NCBI RefSeq assembly: GCF_025398175.1
Contig: NZ_CP099734.1
Coordinates: 1,178,001 to 1,242,000, forward strand
Source of the DNA: Photobacterium sp. TY1-4
Lineage (GTDB): Bacteria > Pseudomonadota > Gammaproteobacteria > Enterobacterales > Vibrionaceae
Length of the DNA: 64,000 bases
Reading direction: 5' to 3'
Each line of letters opens with the position of its first letter. The first letter of the stretch is position 1. The notes under the pieces were generated by a model, which saw only the letters and a list, made by a program, of their open reading frames with translations, ran no database searches and was not told the origin of the DNA. Made by a program: the position numbers and the translations under genes. Of this stretch, positions 17,192 to 26,732 are shown piece by piece.

Positions 17192-17791
17192 CTAATACCA
17201 TAGCTGGGATGAGAGGAGTTTGACCATCTGTGCAGTCGCCCCCCAGATTGAATATTCTTCGTAGGGAATTGCATAAATATTGTGATTCACGCCATTGATA
17301 CGAACGTGCTCTGTATGCATATTCATTGGGTTTAATAGGTGGCGGATGGGCACTTCAAACAATGCATCCACCTCATTCGGGTCCAGCTCTGGCCGGTAGT
17401 TGGGAGAGATCACCGATAGGTAAGGCGTGACCAGGTAGCCACTGATGGTCGGCAGGGCCGGCAGTTGCCCCAGAATGTGCTCTCTGCTGCATAAAATGCC
17501 AGTCTCTTCCGCCGTCTCCCGAAGGGCGGTTTCAATTAAATCAACATCTTGAGGTTCTTGGCGCCCGCCAGGGAACGATACCTGGCCAGGATGGTGTTTG
17601 AGATGGTTCGCGCGGCGGGTAAACACGACATGAAAACTATTGCCGCGCGGTACCAGCGGGATCAGCACAGCCGCCTGCTTCAACGCCTGGCGACGGGCAA
17701 GATGCTGACGGATCCGGGCCGTATGGCTCGGATCATAGTTTGCCTGAGGGGCAAGCAGGAAGCGGGTTAACAGTTGTTGCTGATCGTTCAT
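17192..17791 (-). CDS. nudL: CoA pyrophosphatase NudL (NUDIX hydrolase)
   Basis: NUDIX hydrolase of 199 residues, predicted to cleave coenzyme A and its derivatives to phosphopantetheine and 3',5'-ADP. It shows the CoA-specific motif preceding the NUDIX box (RRANHLKHHPGQVSFPGG) and the catalytic box with ALRETAEETGI carrying the metal-binding glutamates. Start at ATG 17791, with CACGGA upstream; an in-frame TTG at 17809 is less likely. It follows pabB with a gap of about 126 bp, the same order as pabB-nudL in E. coli. Confidence 0.9.
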   Translation of the reverse strand: MNDQQQLLTRFLLAPQANYDPSHTARIRQHLARRQALKQAAVLIPLVPRGNSFHVVFTRRANHLKHHPGQVSFPGGRQEPQDVDLIETALRETAEETGILCSREHILGQLPALPTISGYLVTPYLSVISPNYRPELDPNEVDALFEVPIRHLLNPMNMHTEHVRINGVNHNIYAIPYEEYSIWGATAQMVKLLSSQLWY

Positions 17792-17917
17792 GTGTCGTCC
17801 GTGATCCAAAGGTCGACCTGCGACAATGCGTGACTATCGCAGTTTGTGATCGGGCGATCACCGCAGTACTTGCGTACTGGTCGACGCTCTTGCGTTCTTT
17901 CCTTGATCAAATGCTGA

Positions 17918-19315
17918 TTATTTCGGCGCTTGTTCCAAGACTGGCAGAATTTTACTCAACTTGTCCAGTGTTTCTTGATATTCGCTGTCGGCCTGACTGT
18001 CTGCCACCAGGCCGCCCCCGGCCCAGGCATACAGCGTATTTTCCTGAGAAATCAGCGTTCTGATGGTGATGCTGGTATCCATCTGGCCGCAGCGGCTGAG
18101 ATAGCCGATGCTGCCGCAGTACACGCTGCGTCGGTGCGGCTCCAGCTCCTCAATAATTGCCATCGCCCGGATTTTCGGTGCGCCGGTGATCGAGCCGCCG
18201 GGGAAACAGGCGCGCAGCAAATCCAGCGGTGAGTAGCGGGTGTCCAGGGTACCGGTCACGGTGCTGACCAGGTGGTGAACTGCCGGGAAGCTCTCAATCT
18301 CAAACAGCTTCGGCACCTTGACCGAGCCGGGGCTGGCGACCCGGCCAATGTCGTTGCGCAGCAGATCGACAATCATCAGGTTCTCGGACCGATCTTTCTC
18401 GGCCGTTTGCAGCGCATGGGCCTGTGCCTGATCCTGCTCAGGCGTCTCCCCCCGGGGCCGGGTGCCCTTGATCGGTTTGGTTTCCACCATGCCTTGGTGG
18501 TGTCGCAGAAAGCGTTCCGGGGACACTGAAACAATGGCATGGTCGTCGGTGCGGATAAACCCGGAAAACGGCGCGCCGTTGGTCTGCTCCAGACGCAGGT
18601 AAGCCTGCCAGGCATCCCCCTGAAAACCGGCCTGAAAGCGCTGGGCCAGGTTGATCTGGTAGCAATCGCCTGATCGCAGGTATTCCTGCACCTGAGCAAA
18701 CTTACCGTCGTACTCGGCCTTGCTCATATTGGCGGTCCATGGCGTTGTTAGCGAAAAGTTGTCAGCCTGTTTCGGTTCGTGCGCGTGGGTTGTGAGTTGG
18801 GCTTCGAGCCAGGCTTTGCGGTCGCTGCCTGCCGGCGATACCAGATACAGCGCACGGGTGTGGTGATCGGCAATCAGCGCCCAGTCATAGATCCCGACCG
18901 CCATTTCCGGTGCGGCGATATCCTGCGCCGCCAGTGACGGCATCTGCTCCACCCGGCGCCCGAGGTCGTAGGCAAAATACCCCAGCACGCCGCCCAGAAA
19001 AGGAATATCTTTCACAGGTTTGCAGGTTGGTAACAGTTCTGCCTGGATTTGCTCGATCAGGGTAAACGGATCAGCAGTGCTGGTTTTTTCATCACCGTTG
19101 GCATAGCGGATGCGTGTGATGTCGCCCCGGGTCTCCAGCGTGGCTAAAGGATCAGCAACCAGAATGTCATAGCGATTATCCGGATGATCCTGTGCGGCAG
19201 AGCGTAATATCATAGCCCATGGTTGGCCGGAGAACGGCGTAAACCAGGCAAGCGAGGCTTGCTCGGTGTACGCGAGGGTTTCAATGCTGAGTTCAGGGTG
19301 CGATTTACAAATCAT
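17918..19315 (-). CDS. pabB: Aminodeoxychorismate synthase component I (PabB)
   Basis: Chorismate-utilising enzyme of folate synthesis: with PabA it makes 4-amino-4-deoxychorismate from chorismate and glutamine. 465 residues. N-terminal lobe with LGGVLGYFAYDLGRR near 105-120; catalytic C-terminal lobe with DCYQINLAQRF, the PabB-specific lysine motif PIKGTRPRG, ENLMIVDLLRNDIG, FPGGSITGAPK and the closing AGGGLVADS. The Lys in PIKGT separates PabB from anthranilate synthase and isochorismate synthase, which lack it. It is divergent from the fumarase gene across 278 bp. Confidence 0.94.
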   Translation of the reverse strand: MICKSHPELSIETLAYTEQASLAWFTPFSGQPWAMILRSAAQDHPDNRYDILVADPLATLETRGDITRIRYANGDEKTSTADPFTLIEQIQAELLPTCKPVKDIPFLGGVLGYFAYDLGRRVEQMPSLAAQDIAAPEMAVGIYDWALIADHHTRALYLVSPAGSDRKAWLEAQLTTHAHEPKQADNFSLTTPWTANMSKAEYDGKFAQVQEYLRSGDCYQINLAQRFQAGFQGDAWQAYLRLEQTNGAPFSGFIRTDDHAIVSVSPERFLRHHQGMVETKPIKGTRPRGETPEQDQAQAHALQTAEKDRSENLMIVDLLRNDIGRVASPGSVKVPKLFEIESFPAVHHLVSTVTGTLDTRYSPLDLLRACFPGGSITGAPKIRAMAIIEELEPHRRSVYCGSIGYLSRCGQMDTSITIRTLISQENTLYAWAGGGLVADSQADSEYQETLDKLSKILPVLEQAPK

Positions 19316-19593
19316 TTTCTTTTTTGTGACAGGTGTTCGGTTGGCGCATGGCGCGAAATTGTTGGCAAGAGTATCATAAACGCAGATTTTAATACGACGC
19401 CCAAACGTTTTCCCTGGCTAGTTTCTTGCTGCCGACTGGCAACAGTGAGTCAAGGGGAACCGCCTATCACCTGGCCGCGTGGTTGCCGAGATTGCATGCA
19501 TTCCCTACACGCAGCGATCCGGAGCGCAACGACGTCGCACACTGGAAGCATCGACCGGGCGCCGCACGATGATAACAATCAACGAGGGCAATT

Positions 19594-21102
19594 ATGACCG
19601 TCATCTGTAAGCAAGATGTGATCGACAGCGTGGCTGATGCGCTGCAATACATCTCTTATTACCACCCGCTGGATTTTGTACAGGCGCTGGAAAAAGCCTA
19701 CAACAAGGAGCAGAGCCAGGCCGCGAAAGATGCCATTGCGCAGATCCTGATCAACTCCCGGATGTCTGCGGAAGGTCATCGCCCGATCTGTCAGGATACC
19801 GGGATTGTGACCTGCTTTGTCAAAATCGGCATGAATGTTCAGTGGGACAGCGATCTGACCGTGCAGGAAATGGTGGATGAAGGGGTACGTCTGGCGTACA
19901 CCAATCCGGATAACCCGCTACGGGCGTCAGTGGTTGCTGATCCGGCCGGTAGCCGTAAAAACACCCGTGATAATGCCCCGGCCGTGGTTCACATTGATAT
20001 GGTGCCGGGCAACAAAGTTGAGATCCAGATTGCAGCCAAGGGCGGCGGTTCGGAAAACAAAACCAAGATGGTGATGCTGAACCCGTCGGACGATATTGCT
20101 GAGTGGGTTGAAAAAACCGTCCCGCTGATGGGCGCTGGCTGGTGTCCACCGGGCATGCTGGGGATCGGGATTGGCGGTACGGCGGAGAAAGCCGCGGTCC
20201 TGGCAAAAGAATCCTTGATGGAGTCGGTTGATATTCACGAGCTGATCGAGCGCGGCCCGCAGAACGCCGAAGAAACGTTGCGTCTGGACATTTTCAACCG
20301 CGTGAACAAGTTGGGGATCGGTGCCCAGGGCCTGGGTGGCCTGACGACTGTTGTTGATGTGAAAATCAAAACGGCGCCGACCCATGCGGCGTCGAAACCA
20401 GTGTGCATGATCCCGAACTGTGCCGCGACCCGTCACGTTCACTTTACCCTTGACGGCACCGGTCCGGCAGAGCTGACGCCGCCGAAACTGGAAGACTGGC
20501 CGGAAGTGACCTGGGAAGTGGGCGAGAGCGTACGCCGCGTTAACCTTGACAATGTGACCAAAGCTGACGTTCAGGAATGGAAATCCGGTGAGACCCTTCT
20601 GCTGTCCGGCAAGATCCTGACCGGCCGGGATGCGGCGCACAAGCGTATTGCCGATATGCTGGCCAAGGGTGAAGACTTCCCGGTCGACTTCAACAACCGC
20701 TTTATCTACTACGTCGGCCCGGTGGATGCCGTGGGTGACGAAGTGGTGGGTCCGGCTGGCCCGACAACGTCAACCCGGATGGACAAGTTCACCGACATGA
20801 TGCTGAGCCAGGCCGGTCTGACCGGGATGATTGGGAAAGCAGAGCGCGGCCCGGCGGCGATTGAGTCTATCAAGGAGCACAAAGCGGTGTACCTGATGGC
20901 AGTCGGCGGTGCGGCTTACCTGGTGGCCAAAGCGATCAAGAAGGCACGCGTGGTAGCCTTTGAAGATCTGGGCATGGAAGCGATCTACGAGTTCGAGGTT
21001 GAAGATATGCCGGTGACGGTTGCGGTGGACGCCGAAGGTACCAATGCGCACCAGACCGGTCCGGATACCTGGAAAGTCAAAATTGCCGAAATGGACGCCT
21101 AA
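19594..21102 (+). CDS. Class I fumarate hydratase (4Fe-4S)
   Basis: Oxygen-sensitive fumarase of the FumA/FumB type, interconverting fumarate and malate; 502 residues, the shorter single-chain form found in vibrios. Cysteines at 66 (ICQDTGI), 184 (WCPPGM) and 276 (IPNCAATRH) have the spacing of the three [4Fe-4S] ligands in E. coli FumA; Cys271 is a nearby extra. The C-terminal beta domain carries GRDAAHKRI and VVGPAGPTTSTRMDKF. A clear GAGGG site precedes the ATG. Own terminator. The divergent promoter region shared with pabB was not resolved. Confidence 0.95.
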   Translation: MTVICKQDVIDSVADALQYISYYHPLDFVQALEKAYNKEQSQAAKDAIAQILINSRMSAEGHRPICQDTGIVTCFVKIGMNVQWDSDLTVQEMVDEGVRLAYTNPDNPLRASVVADPAGSRKNTRDNAPAVVHIDMVPGNKVEIQIAAKGGGSENKTKMVMLNPSDDIAEWVEKTVPLMGAGWCPPGMLGIGIGGTAEKAAVLAKESLMESVDIHELIERGPQNAEETLRLDIFNRVNKLGIGAQGLGGLTTVVDVKIKTAPTHAASKPVCMIPNCAATRHVHFTLDGTGPAELTPPKLEDWPEVTWEVGESVRRVNLDNVTKADVQEWKSGETLLLSGKILTGRDAAHKRIADMLAKGEDFPVDFNNRFIYYVGPVDAVGDEVVGPAGPTTSTRMDKFTDMMLSQAGLTGMIGKAERGPAAIESIKEHKAVYLMAVGGAAYLVAKAIKKARVVAFEDLGMEAIYEFEVEDMPVTVAVDAEGTNAHQTGPDTWKVKIAEMDA

Positions 21103-21125
21103 TTCTCAGGCGAACTTTCAGGACA

Positions 21126-21150
21126 GGAGCGCTGCGGCGCTCCTTTTTTA
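21126..21150 (+). terminator. Terminator after the fumarase gene
   Basis: 7-bp stem GGAGCGC / GCGCTCC, loop TGCG, then a run of T, 23 nt after the stop. Confidence 0.92.
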
Positions 21151-21366
21151 TGGCTCGTTTAGACCTCGTTTTATGGCTCATTTTGTTGCCCGTTGTATGG
21201 CTTGGCACCGGATTCTCGCGGTTGAACGCCTTGTCTCATCCTTGGGCGATCCCACACTTTTTCCTTCGCTTTTCGTCAGTTGCCGCCAGAGCCCGGCTGG
21301 TTATCGACTAAACTATTAATCTCGATAGCTTCATCCGTCTCTGGCATGCCCTGATAGAGGAGCGTT

Positions 21367-22392
21367 ATGAAATGGTTCGTTGCTGCACTTGGCAGCGTCT
21401 GGCTGTTTGGTTGCCAGGAGTCGGTCACCATTCCGGAGCCCGCTTCCCGGCCGGTCAAACTTCAGGCGGTTTCGGTCGGTGACACTGACACCTACCGGAC
21501 CTTTCCGGCCCGGATTGAAGCCGGGGACAAAGCGGTCCTGACGTTTCGCGTGTCCGGCCAGCTGGAGACTGTCGCAGTGAGGCCGGGGGCCGTGGTCCGG
21601 CGGGGCCAGGCGCTGGCCAAGCTGAAAACCGATGAGCTGGAGCAACTGCTCGAACAGGCCCGGGCCAATCACGAACTGGCGTCCGTCCAGTTCAAGCGTG
21701 ATCAACAGCTGCGTCGTACCCGGGTGATTTCCGAACTGGCGTACGATGAATCCAAAGCCGCGCTCAGCCAGGCCACGGCTGCCTTGGAGCAAGCCCGGGC
21801 GAATTTAGGCTATGCCACCTTGCTGGCACCGTATGACGGCAGCTTATCGTTGTCGATGGTGGAGAACTATGAATACGTGGCCGCCAAAGAGCCGGTGATG
21901 CATATTCAGAGTGCCGGGCTCATCAATGTTACCTTCCAGTTGCCGGATCACCTGCTGGCGCGCTATCAGAGTGATTTGGACGCCAACCCGAAGGTCACCT
22001 TCGATACGCTGCCGGACCAAACTTTTCCGGCCCGGTTCAAGGAAATTGACACTGAAGCCGATTCGAAAACCTCCAGTTATAAGGTCACCCTGTCGATGGA
22101 AAAACCGGTGGGGCATAACCTGCTGCCGGGGATGTCCGGCCAGGTGCAGATTTCTCTGCCCAGTGGCAGTAGCGGGGCCCTGCCGTCGCGAGCTATCATG
22201 CATGAGGGGAAAAGTAGTTATGTCTGGCGCGTCGATGCCGACGGGGTGGTCAGCAAGGTCCAGGTTACACTGGATGCACAACGGCGGGTGATCAGCGGCC
22301 TGAATGATGGCGATTTGATCGTCACCTCCGGGGTTGAACAGTTACTGGAAGGCCAGGTGGTCCGGGCCTGGGTGAAAGAGCGGGGGCTGTAG
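21367..22392 (+). CDS. RND efflux membrane fusion lipoprotein (first adaptor, VexI/TriA-like)
   Basis: Periplasmic adaptor of an RND multidrug pump, 341 residues. N-terminal lipobox LFGC with Cys16. Barrel-sandwich (lipoyl) halves around ARIEAGDKAVLTFRVSGQL and ATLLAPYDGSLS, helical hairpin about residues 90-150 (QARANHELASVQFKRDQQLR), then beta-barrel and membrane-proximal domains. Start has TAGAGGAGCG upstream. It is the first of three genes spaced by single nucleotides; two different adaptors in one operon match VexIJK of Vibrio cholerae and TriABC of Pseudomonas. No outer-membrane factor is encoded here, so TolC from elsewhere is expected. Confidence 0.88.
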   Translation: MKWFVAALGSVWLFGCQESVTIPEPASRPVKLQAVSVGDTDTYRTFPARIEAGDKAVLTFRVSGQLETVAVRPGAVVRRGQALAKLKTDELEQLLEQARANHELASVQFKRDQQLRRTRVISELAYDESKAALSQATAALEQARANLGYATLLAPYDGSLSLSMVENYEYVAAKEPVMHIQSAGLINVTFQLPDHLLARYQSDLDANPKVTFDTLPDQTFPARFKEIDTEADSKTSSYKVTLSMEKPVGHNLLPGMSGQVQISLPSGSSGALPSRAIMHEGKSSYVWRVDADGVVSKVQVTLDAQRRVISGLNDGDLIVTSGVEQLLEGQVVRAWVKERGL

Positions 22393-22393
22393 T

Positions 22394-23545
22394 ATGGCGC
22401 GCTGGCATCGATTATTTGGGCGAAGGACTGGGGTACAAGGGGACAGCCGTCGGTCAGGGGCGTGGCAGGTATTGCTGCTGGGACTGGGGGCGCTGGCACT
22501 GGGGATGTTGAACGGATGCGGGCAACAGGGCGTGGAAGCACGGGTGGTGGTAGCGCCGGTGAAGGTGCAATCGGTACAACTGGCCCAGAGTTCGCCCCAA
22601 CTGAGTTTTCCGGCGGTGGCGGCGGCGGCGGATAAATCCCGCCTGTCGTTTCGCATTCCCGGGGAAGTGACGCGGATCCATATCAATCCTGGTGAAAAAG
22701 TAAAGGCGGGCCAGCTGCTGGCTCAGCTTGATACGACCGATTACCGGCTGGCCGTGGATGATGCCCAGGCCAAGTATGATGTTGCCGACAGCCAATACCG
22801 GCGTTCGGCCAAACTGGTTAAGCGTGGTTTTCTGTCGCAATCCCAGTTTGATGAGCTCAAGGCCCAGCGCCGGATTGCCCTGGCGCAGCTGAATCTCAAC
22901 AAACTCCGCCTGACCTTTACCGAGCTCCGGGCGCCGTTCGACGGCGTGATCTCCCGGATCCCGGTCGAGCAGTTCGAGAATGTGCAGGCCGGGCAGGGGA
23001 TCATGAATATCCACCGGATGGATTGGGTCGACATCATTATCCAGGCGCCGGATATGATCTACTCGCAAAGCACCGCGGTGGAAGTACAGCAATCCAAACC
23101 GGGGGCCCAGGTGATTTTAAGTGACGGCGCCGCGTATCAAGCCCGGCTCAAGGAGTTCACCACCGAGCCGGACCCGGAGCTGGGTTCGTTTCTGGTCACC
23201 TTGACCATGCCGATGCCGCCGCAGCAGTTCATTCTGGACGGGATGCCGGTGGAAGTACGTGCGGATGCCCAGAAGCTCAAAATCTACCAGCACAATGAGG
23301 TGGTGATCCCGATTGAAGCGGTCTTTAACCAGGATGGCGATCCGCTCAGCTCCGAGAACAAGTTTGTCTGGGTGGTCGGGGATGAGAACCGGGTGGCGAA
23401 GCGCCGGGTGGTGTTTGACAAGGTGATCCCGCAAGGGGCGCGATTACGCGCTGGGGTGGAAGCGGGCGAACAGATTGTGGTCGCCGGGGGGAATCGTCTG
23501 CAGGACGGACAGCAGGTGAGTATTGTCGATAGCGAGGCAGAATAA
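22394..23545 (+). CDS. RND efflux membrane fusion lipoprotein (second adaptor, VexJ/TriB-like)
   Basis: Second adaptor of the pump, 383 residues. Long basic N-terminus (MARWHRLFGRRTG) before a hydrophobic signal segment and lipobox LNGC with Cys42. Lipoyl half-motifs FRIPGEVTRIHINPGEKVKAGQ and TFTELRAPFDGVISRI frame a helical hairpin at about 130-180. It begins one nucleotide after the first adaptor stop (TAGTATG) and ends one nucleotide before the permease, so the three proteins are translationally coupled. It differs in sequence from the first adaptor, which suggests a mixed adaptor hexamer as known for TriABC. Confidence 0.88.
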   Translation: MARWHRLFGRRTGVQGDSRRSGAWQVLLLGLGALALGMLNGCGQQGVEARVVVAPVKVQSVQLAQSSPQLSFPAVAAAADKSRLSFRIPGEVTRIHINPGEKVKAGQLLAQLDTTDYRLAVDDAQAKYDVADSQYRRSAKLVKRGFLSQSQFDELKAQRRIALAQLNLNKLRLTFTELRAPFDGVISRIPVEQFENVQAGQGIMNIHRMDWVDIIIQAPDMIYSQSTAVEVQQSKPGAQVILSDGAAYQARLKEFTTEPDPELGSFLVTLTMPMPPQQFILDGMPVEVRADAQKLKIYQHNEVVIPIEAVFNQDGDPLSSENKFVWVVGDENRVAKRRVVFDKVIPQGARLRAGVEAGEQIVVAGGNRLQDGQQVSIVDSEAE

Positions 23546-23546
23546 G

Positions 23547-26500
23547 ATGAAACAAGACATTGCCGCCTATTTTATCCAAAACAAAGTGATCAGCTGGATG
23601 ATGACGCTGATCTTCCTCATTGGCGGGACCTTGTCTTTTTTCGGACTCGGGCGGCTGGAAGACCCGGCGTTTACCATCAAAGATGCTATGGTGGTGACCG
23701 CGTATCCGGGGGCGACTCCGCTTCAGGTTGAAGAGGAAGTGACCTACCCCATTGAGAAGGAAATCCAGCAGCTGGCCTATGTAGATGAAATCAATTCGAT
23801 TTCCAGCCGCGGGTTGTCCCAAATCACCGTGACCATGAAGAATAACTACGGCCCGGATGACTTGCCGCAAATCTGGGACGAGCTGCGCCGCAAGGTCAAC
23901 GATTTGAAACCCAGTCTGTCTCCCGGCGTTCATGAACCCCAGGTGATCGATGATTTCGGGGATGTGTTCGGGGTGCTGCTGGCGATCACCGGGGATGGCT
24001 ACAGTTATAAAGAGCTGAGCGACTATGTTGATTACCTGCGCCGGGAGCTGGAGCTGGTTGACGGGGTGGCCAAAGTGTCCGTCACCGGAACCCAGCAGGA
24101 GCAGGTGTTTATCGAAATCTCCATGCAGCGACTGAGCAGCCTGGGGATCTCCCCACAGACTATTTATAACACCCTGCAAACCCAGAATCTGGTGACCAGT
24201 GCCGGGGCTGTCCGCATTGGCGACGAGTATATTCGGGTACACCCGACGGGGGAGTTCCTGAATGTGGATGAGCTGGGGGATCTGATCATTACCGAATCCG
24301 GCGCCGAGGGCCTGATCTACTTGCGGGATGTGGCGGATATCCGGCGGGGATTCAAGGAAATCCCGTCCAACCTGGTGAGCTATAACGGCAAGCAGGCCTT
24401 GCATGTCGGGGTCGCATTTACGTCCGGGGTCAACGTGGTGGAAGTGGGGCAGCGGGTGCAAATTCGCCTTGCCGAGCTCAAGGAGCAGCAACCGATCGGG
24501 ATCAATATCGGTGCCGTTTATAGCCAGCCGACCGAAGTCGACAAGTCGGTCAGCGGCTTTGTGATCAGCCTTGGCCAGGCGGTGGCGATCGTCATTATCG
24601 TCTTGCTGTTTTTCATGGGGTTGCGCTCCGGCTTGCTCATTGGCCTGATCCTGCTGCTGACGGTGCTGGGCACCTTTGTGTTTATGAAGTGGATGGCGAT
24701 TGACCTGCAGCGGATCTCGCTGGGGGCGCTGGTCATTGCGCTCGGGATGCTGGTGGATAATGCCATTGTGGTGGTCGAAGGGATTTTGATCGGTATGCAA
24801 AAAGGGCGCACCCGGATGGAAGCCGCCTCGGATATCGTGACCCAGACCAAATGGCCGCTGCTGGGGGCGACGGTGATTGCGGTGATGGCGTTTGCGCCGA
24901 TTGGACTGTCACAGGACTCCACCGGTGAGTACTGTCGAACCTTGTTCACCGTGCTGCTGGTCTCGTTGATGTTGAGCTGGTTCACGGCTATTTCCCTGAC
25001 GCCGTTTTTTGGCGATCTGTTCTTCCGCCGGCAGAAAAGCGAGAGCAGCGGTGAAGAGACGGATCCCTATCAAGGTAAATTGTTTGTGGTGTACCGGACG
25101 TTTCTCGAATGGTGTATGCGCCGGGCCTGGCTGACGGTGATTGTGCTGGTGGCCATGCTGGGGGTGAGCCTGTATGGCTTTGGGTTACTCAAACAGTCCT
25201 TTTTCCCCGCGTCGACCACCCCGATGTTTATGGTCGATATCTGGTTGCCGGAAGGGACGGACATCCGGGCGACCGATGCCAAGCTGGCTGAGCTGGAAAC
25301 GGAACTCCGCGAGAGCGAGGCGGTGACCTATGTCAGTGCCAGTGCCGGGAAGGGGTCGCAGCGGTTCATGCTGACCTATTCGCCGGAGAAAAGTTACGCC
25401 GCGTACGGGGAGCTGATCATCCGGGTGAAAACTTTTGAAGACGTGGTCCCGGTGATGCGGCAGTTCAGCCAGCGGCTGGATGCCCGCTATCCGGAGCTGG
25501 AGTACAAGCTCAAGCAAATCATGCTGGGACCGTCCTCCGGGGCTAAAATCGAAGCTCGGCTGGTGGGGCCGGATCCGACCGTGCTGCGTGGGCTGGCCAA
25601 GCAGGTAGATGCCATCATGCAGGCCGATCCGGGGGCATTCTACATCCGCCATGACTGGCGGGAGCGGACCAAGGTGCTGGAGCCGGTGTTTAACGAAAGC
25701 CAGGCGCGGCGCTACGGGATCACCAAACAGGATGTCGATGATCTGCTGCAAATGGCGTTTTCCGGCCTGGCGGTCGGGATCTATCGGGAAGGGACCAACC
25801 TGATGCCGATTGTTGCCCGGTTGCCGGACGAAGAACGGGTCGATGTGACGTCGATCGAAGGGATGAAGATCTGGAGTCCGGCGGTCGGCGGCTATGTGCC
25901 GTTGCAGCAGGTGATTGGCGGCGTCAATGTGCGCTGGGAAGATCCGCTGATCGCCCGCAAGAACCGCAAGCGGATGCTAACCATCATGGCAGACCCGGAT
26001 CCGCTGGGCGAGGAAACCGCAGCGACGGTTCAGGCTCGGATACAGCCTGCAATAGAAGCGCTGGACTTTCCGCCGGGTTACGCGCTGGAGTGGGGCGGGG
26101 AATATGAATCCTCAGCCGATGCCCAGGCATCGCTGTTCCAGACCATGCCGATGGGTTATCTGTTCATGTTCCTGATCACCATCTTTCTGTTCAATAAAGT
26201 CAAGGAAGCGCTGATTGTCTGGGCCACGGTGCCGCTGGCGGTGATTGGGGTGACCACCGGGCTGCTGTTGCTCAACACCCCGTTCGGGTTTATGGCGCTG
26301 CTCGGCTTTCTCAGCTTATCGGGCATGCTGGTGAAAAACGGCATTGTGCTGCTGGATCAGATTGAAATCGAGATCAGCAGCGGCAAGGAAAAATATGCGG
26401 CCATCGTGGAGGCGTCGGTGAGCCGGGTCCGTCCGGTCTGTATGGCCGCTATTACCACCATTCTCGGGATGCTCCCGCTGCTGCCGGATGTGTTCTTCAA

Positions 26501-26627
26501 GCCGATGGCGGTGACCATTATGTTTGGCTTGGGGTTTGCCACGGTGCTGACCCTGATTGTGGTGCCGGTGCTCTACCGCCTGTTCCATCGGGTGGCGCTG
26601 CCACGGACATCCGCCTCGGTGGCCTGA
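23547..26627 (+). CDS. RND multidrug efflux permease (VexK/TriC-like)
   Basis: Inner-membrane proton/drug antiporter of the HAE family, 1026 residues with twelve membrane helices and two large periplasmic loops. TM4 motif GMLVDNAIVVVEG has Asp404 followed by Asn405, where AcrB has Asp407-Asp408. The TM10 lysine is conserved (Lys930 in SGMLVKNGIVLLDQ). N-terminal porter motifs AYPGATPLQVEEEVTYPIE are typical. I place the start at ATG 23547, which has GAGG upstream and starts MKQDIAAYFIQNK; an in-frame TTG at 23523 lies inside the preceding gene. Function: with the two adaptors and TolC, export of detergents, bile or biocides is inferred from VexIJK and TriABC. Confidence 0.92.
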   Translation: MKQDIAAYFIQNKVISWMMTLIFLIGGTLSFFGLGRLEDPAFTIKDAMVVTAYPGATPLQVEEEVTYPIEKEIQQLAYVDEINSISSRGLSQITVTMKNNYGPDDLPQIWDELRRKVNDLKPSLSPGVHEPQVIDDFGDVFGVLLAITGDGYSYKELSDYVDYLRRELELVDGVAKVSVTGTQQEQVFIEISMQRLSSLGISPQTIYNTLQTQNLVTSAGAVRIGDEYIRVHPTGEFLNVDELGDLIITESGAEGLIYLRDVADIRRGFKEIPSNLVSYNGKQALHVGVAFTSGVNVVEVGQRVQIRLAELKEQQPIGINIGAVYSQPTEVDKSVSGFVISLGQAVAIVIIVLLFFMGLRSGLLIGLILLLTVLGTFVFMKWMAIDLQRISLGALVIALGMLVDNAIVVVEGILIGMQKGRTRMEAASDIVTQTKWPLLGATVIAVMAFAPIGLSQDSTGEYCRTLFTVLLVSLMLSWFTAISLTPFFGDLFFRRQKSESSGEETDPYQGKLFVVYRTFLEWCMRRAWLTVIVLVAMLGVSLYGFGLLKQSFFPASTTPMFMVDIWLPEGTDIRATDAKLAELETELRESEAVTYVSASAGKGSQRFMLTYSPEKSYAAYGELIIRVKTFEDVVPVMRQFSQRLDARYPELEYKLKQIMLGPSSGAKIEARLVGPDPTVLRGLAKQVDAIMQADPGAFYIRHDWRERTKVLEPVFNESQARRYGITKQDVDDLLQMAFSGLAVGIYREGTNLMPIVARLPDEERVDVTSIEGMKIWSPAVGGYVPLQQVIGGVNVRWEDPLIARKNRKRMLTIMADPDPLGEETAATVQARIQPAIEALDFPPGYALEWGGEYESSADAQASLFQTMPMGYLFMFLITIFLFNKVKEALIVWATVPLAVIGVTTGLLLLNTPFGFMALLGFLSLSGMLVKNGIVLLDQIEIEISSGKEKYAAIVEASVSRVRPVCMAAITTILGMLPLLPDVFFKPMAVTIMFGLGFATVLTLIVVPVLYRLFHRVALPRTSASVA

Positions 26628-26695
26628 AGGGCAGGTGGGCGGCGCAGCAAGTTTCGAAACTGGGGTTCGGCACGTGTTGGGGAATGACAGGCGAG

Positions 26696-26721
26696 CGGCC
26701 TGCGGGAGATCTCGCAGGCCG
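26696..26721. terminator. Hairpin between the efflux operon and pyrC
   Basis: 9-bp GC-rich stem CGGCCTGCG / CGCAGGCCG with an 8-nt loop, lying between two convergent genes. There is no T run on either side, so it is at most a weak or Rho-assisted terminator. Confidence 0.4.
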
Positions 26722-26732
26722 ATAAAGCAGGG

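Noticed and set aside
23346..24800. 484-codon minus-strand frame rich in His, Gln and Asp
   Set aside because: It is antisense to the second adaptor and the RND permease; composition is typical of a shadow of a GC-rich gene.
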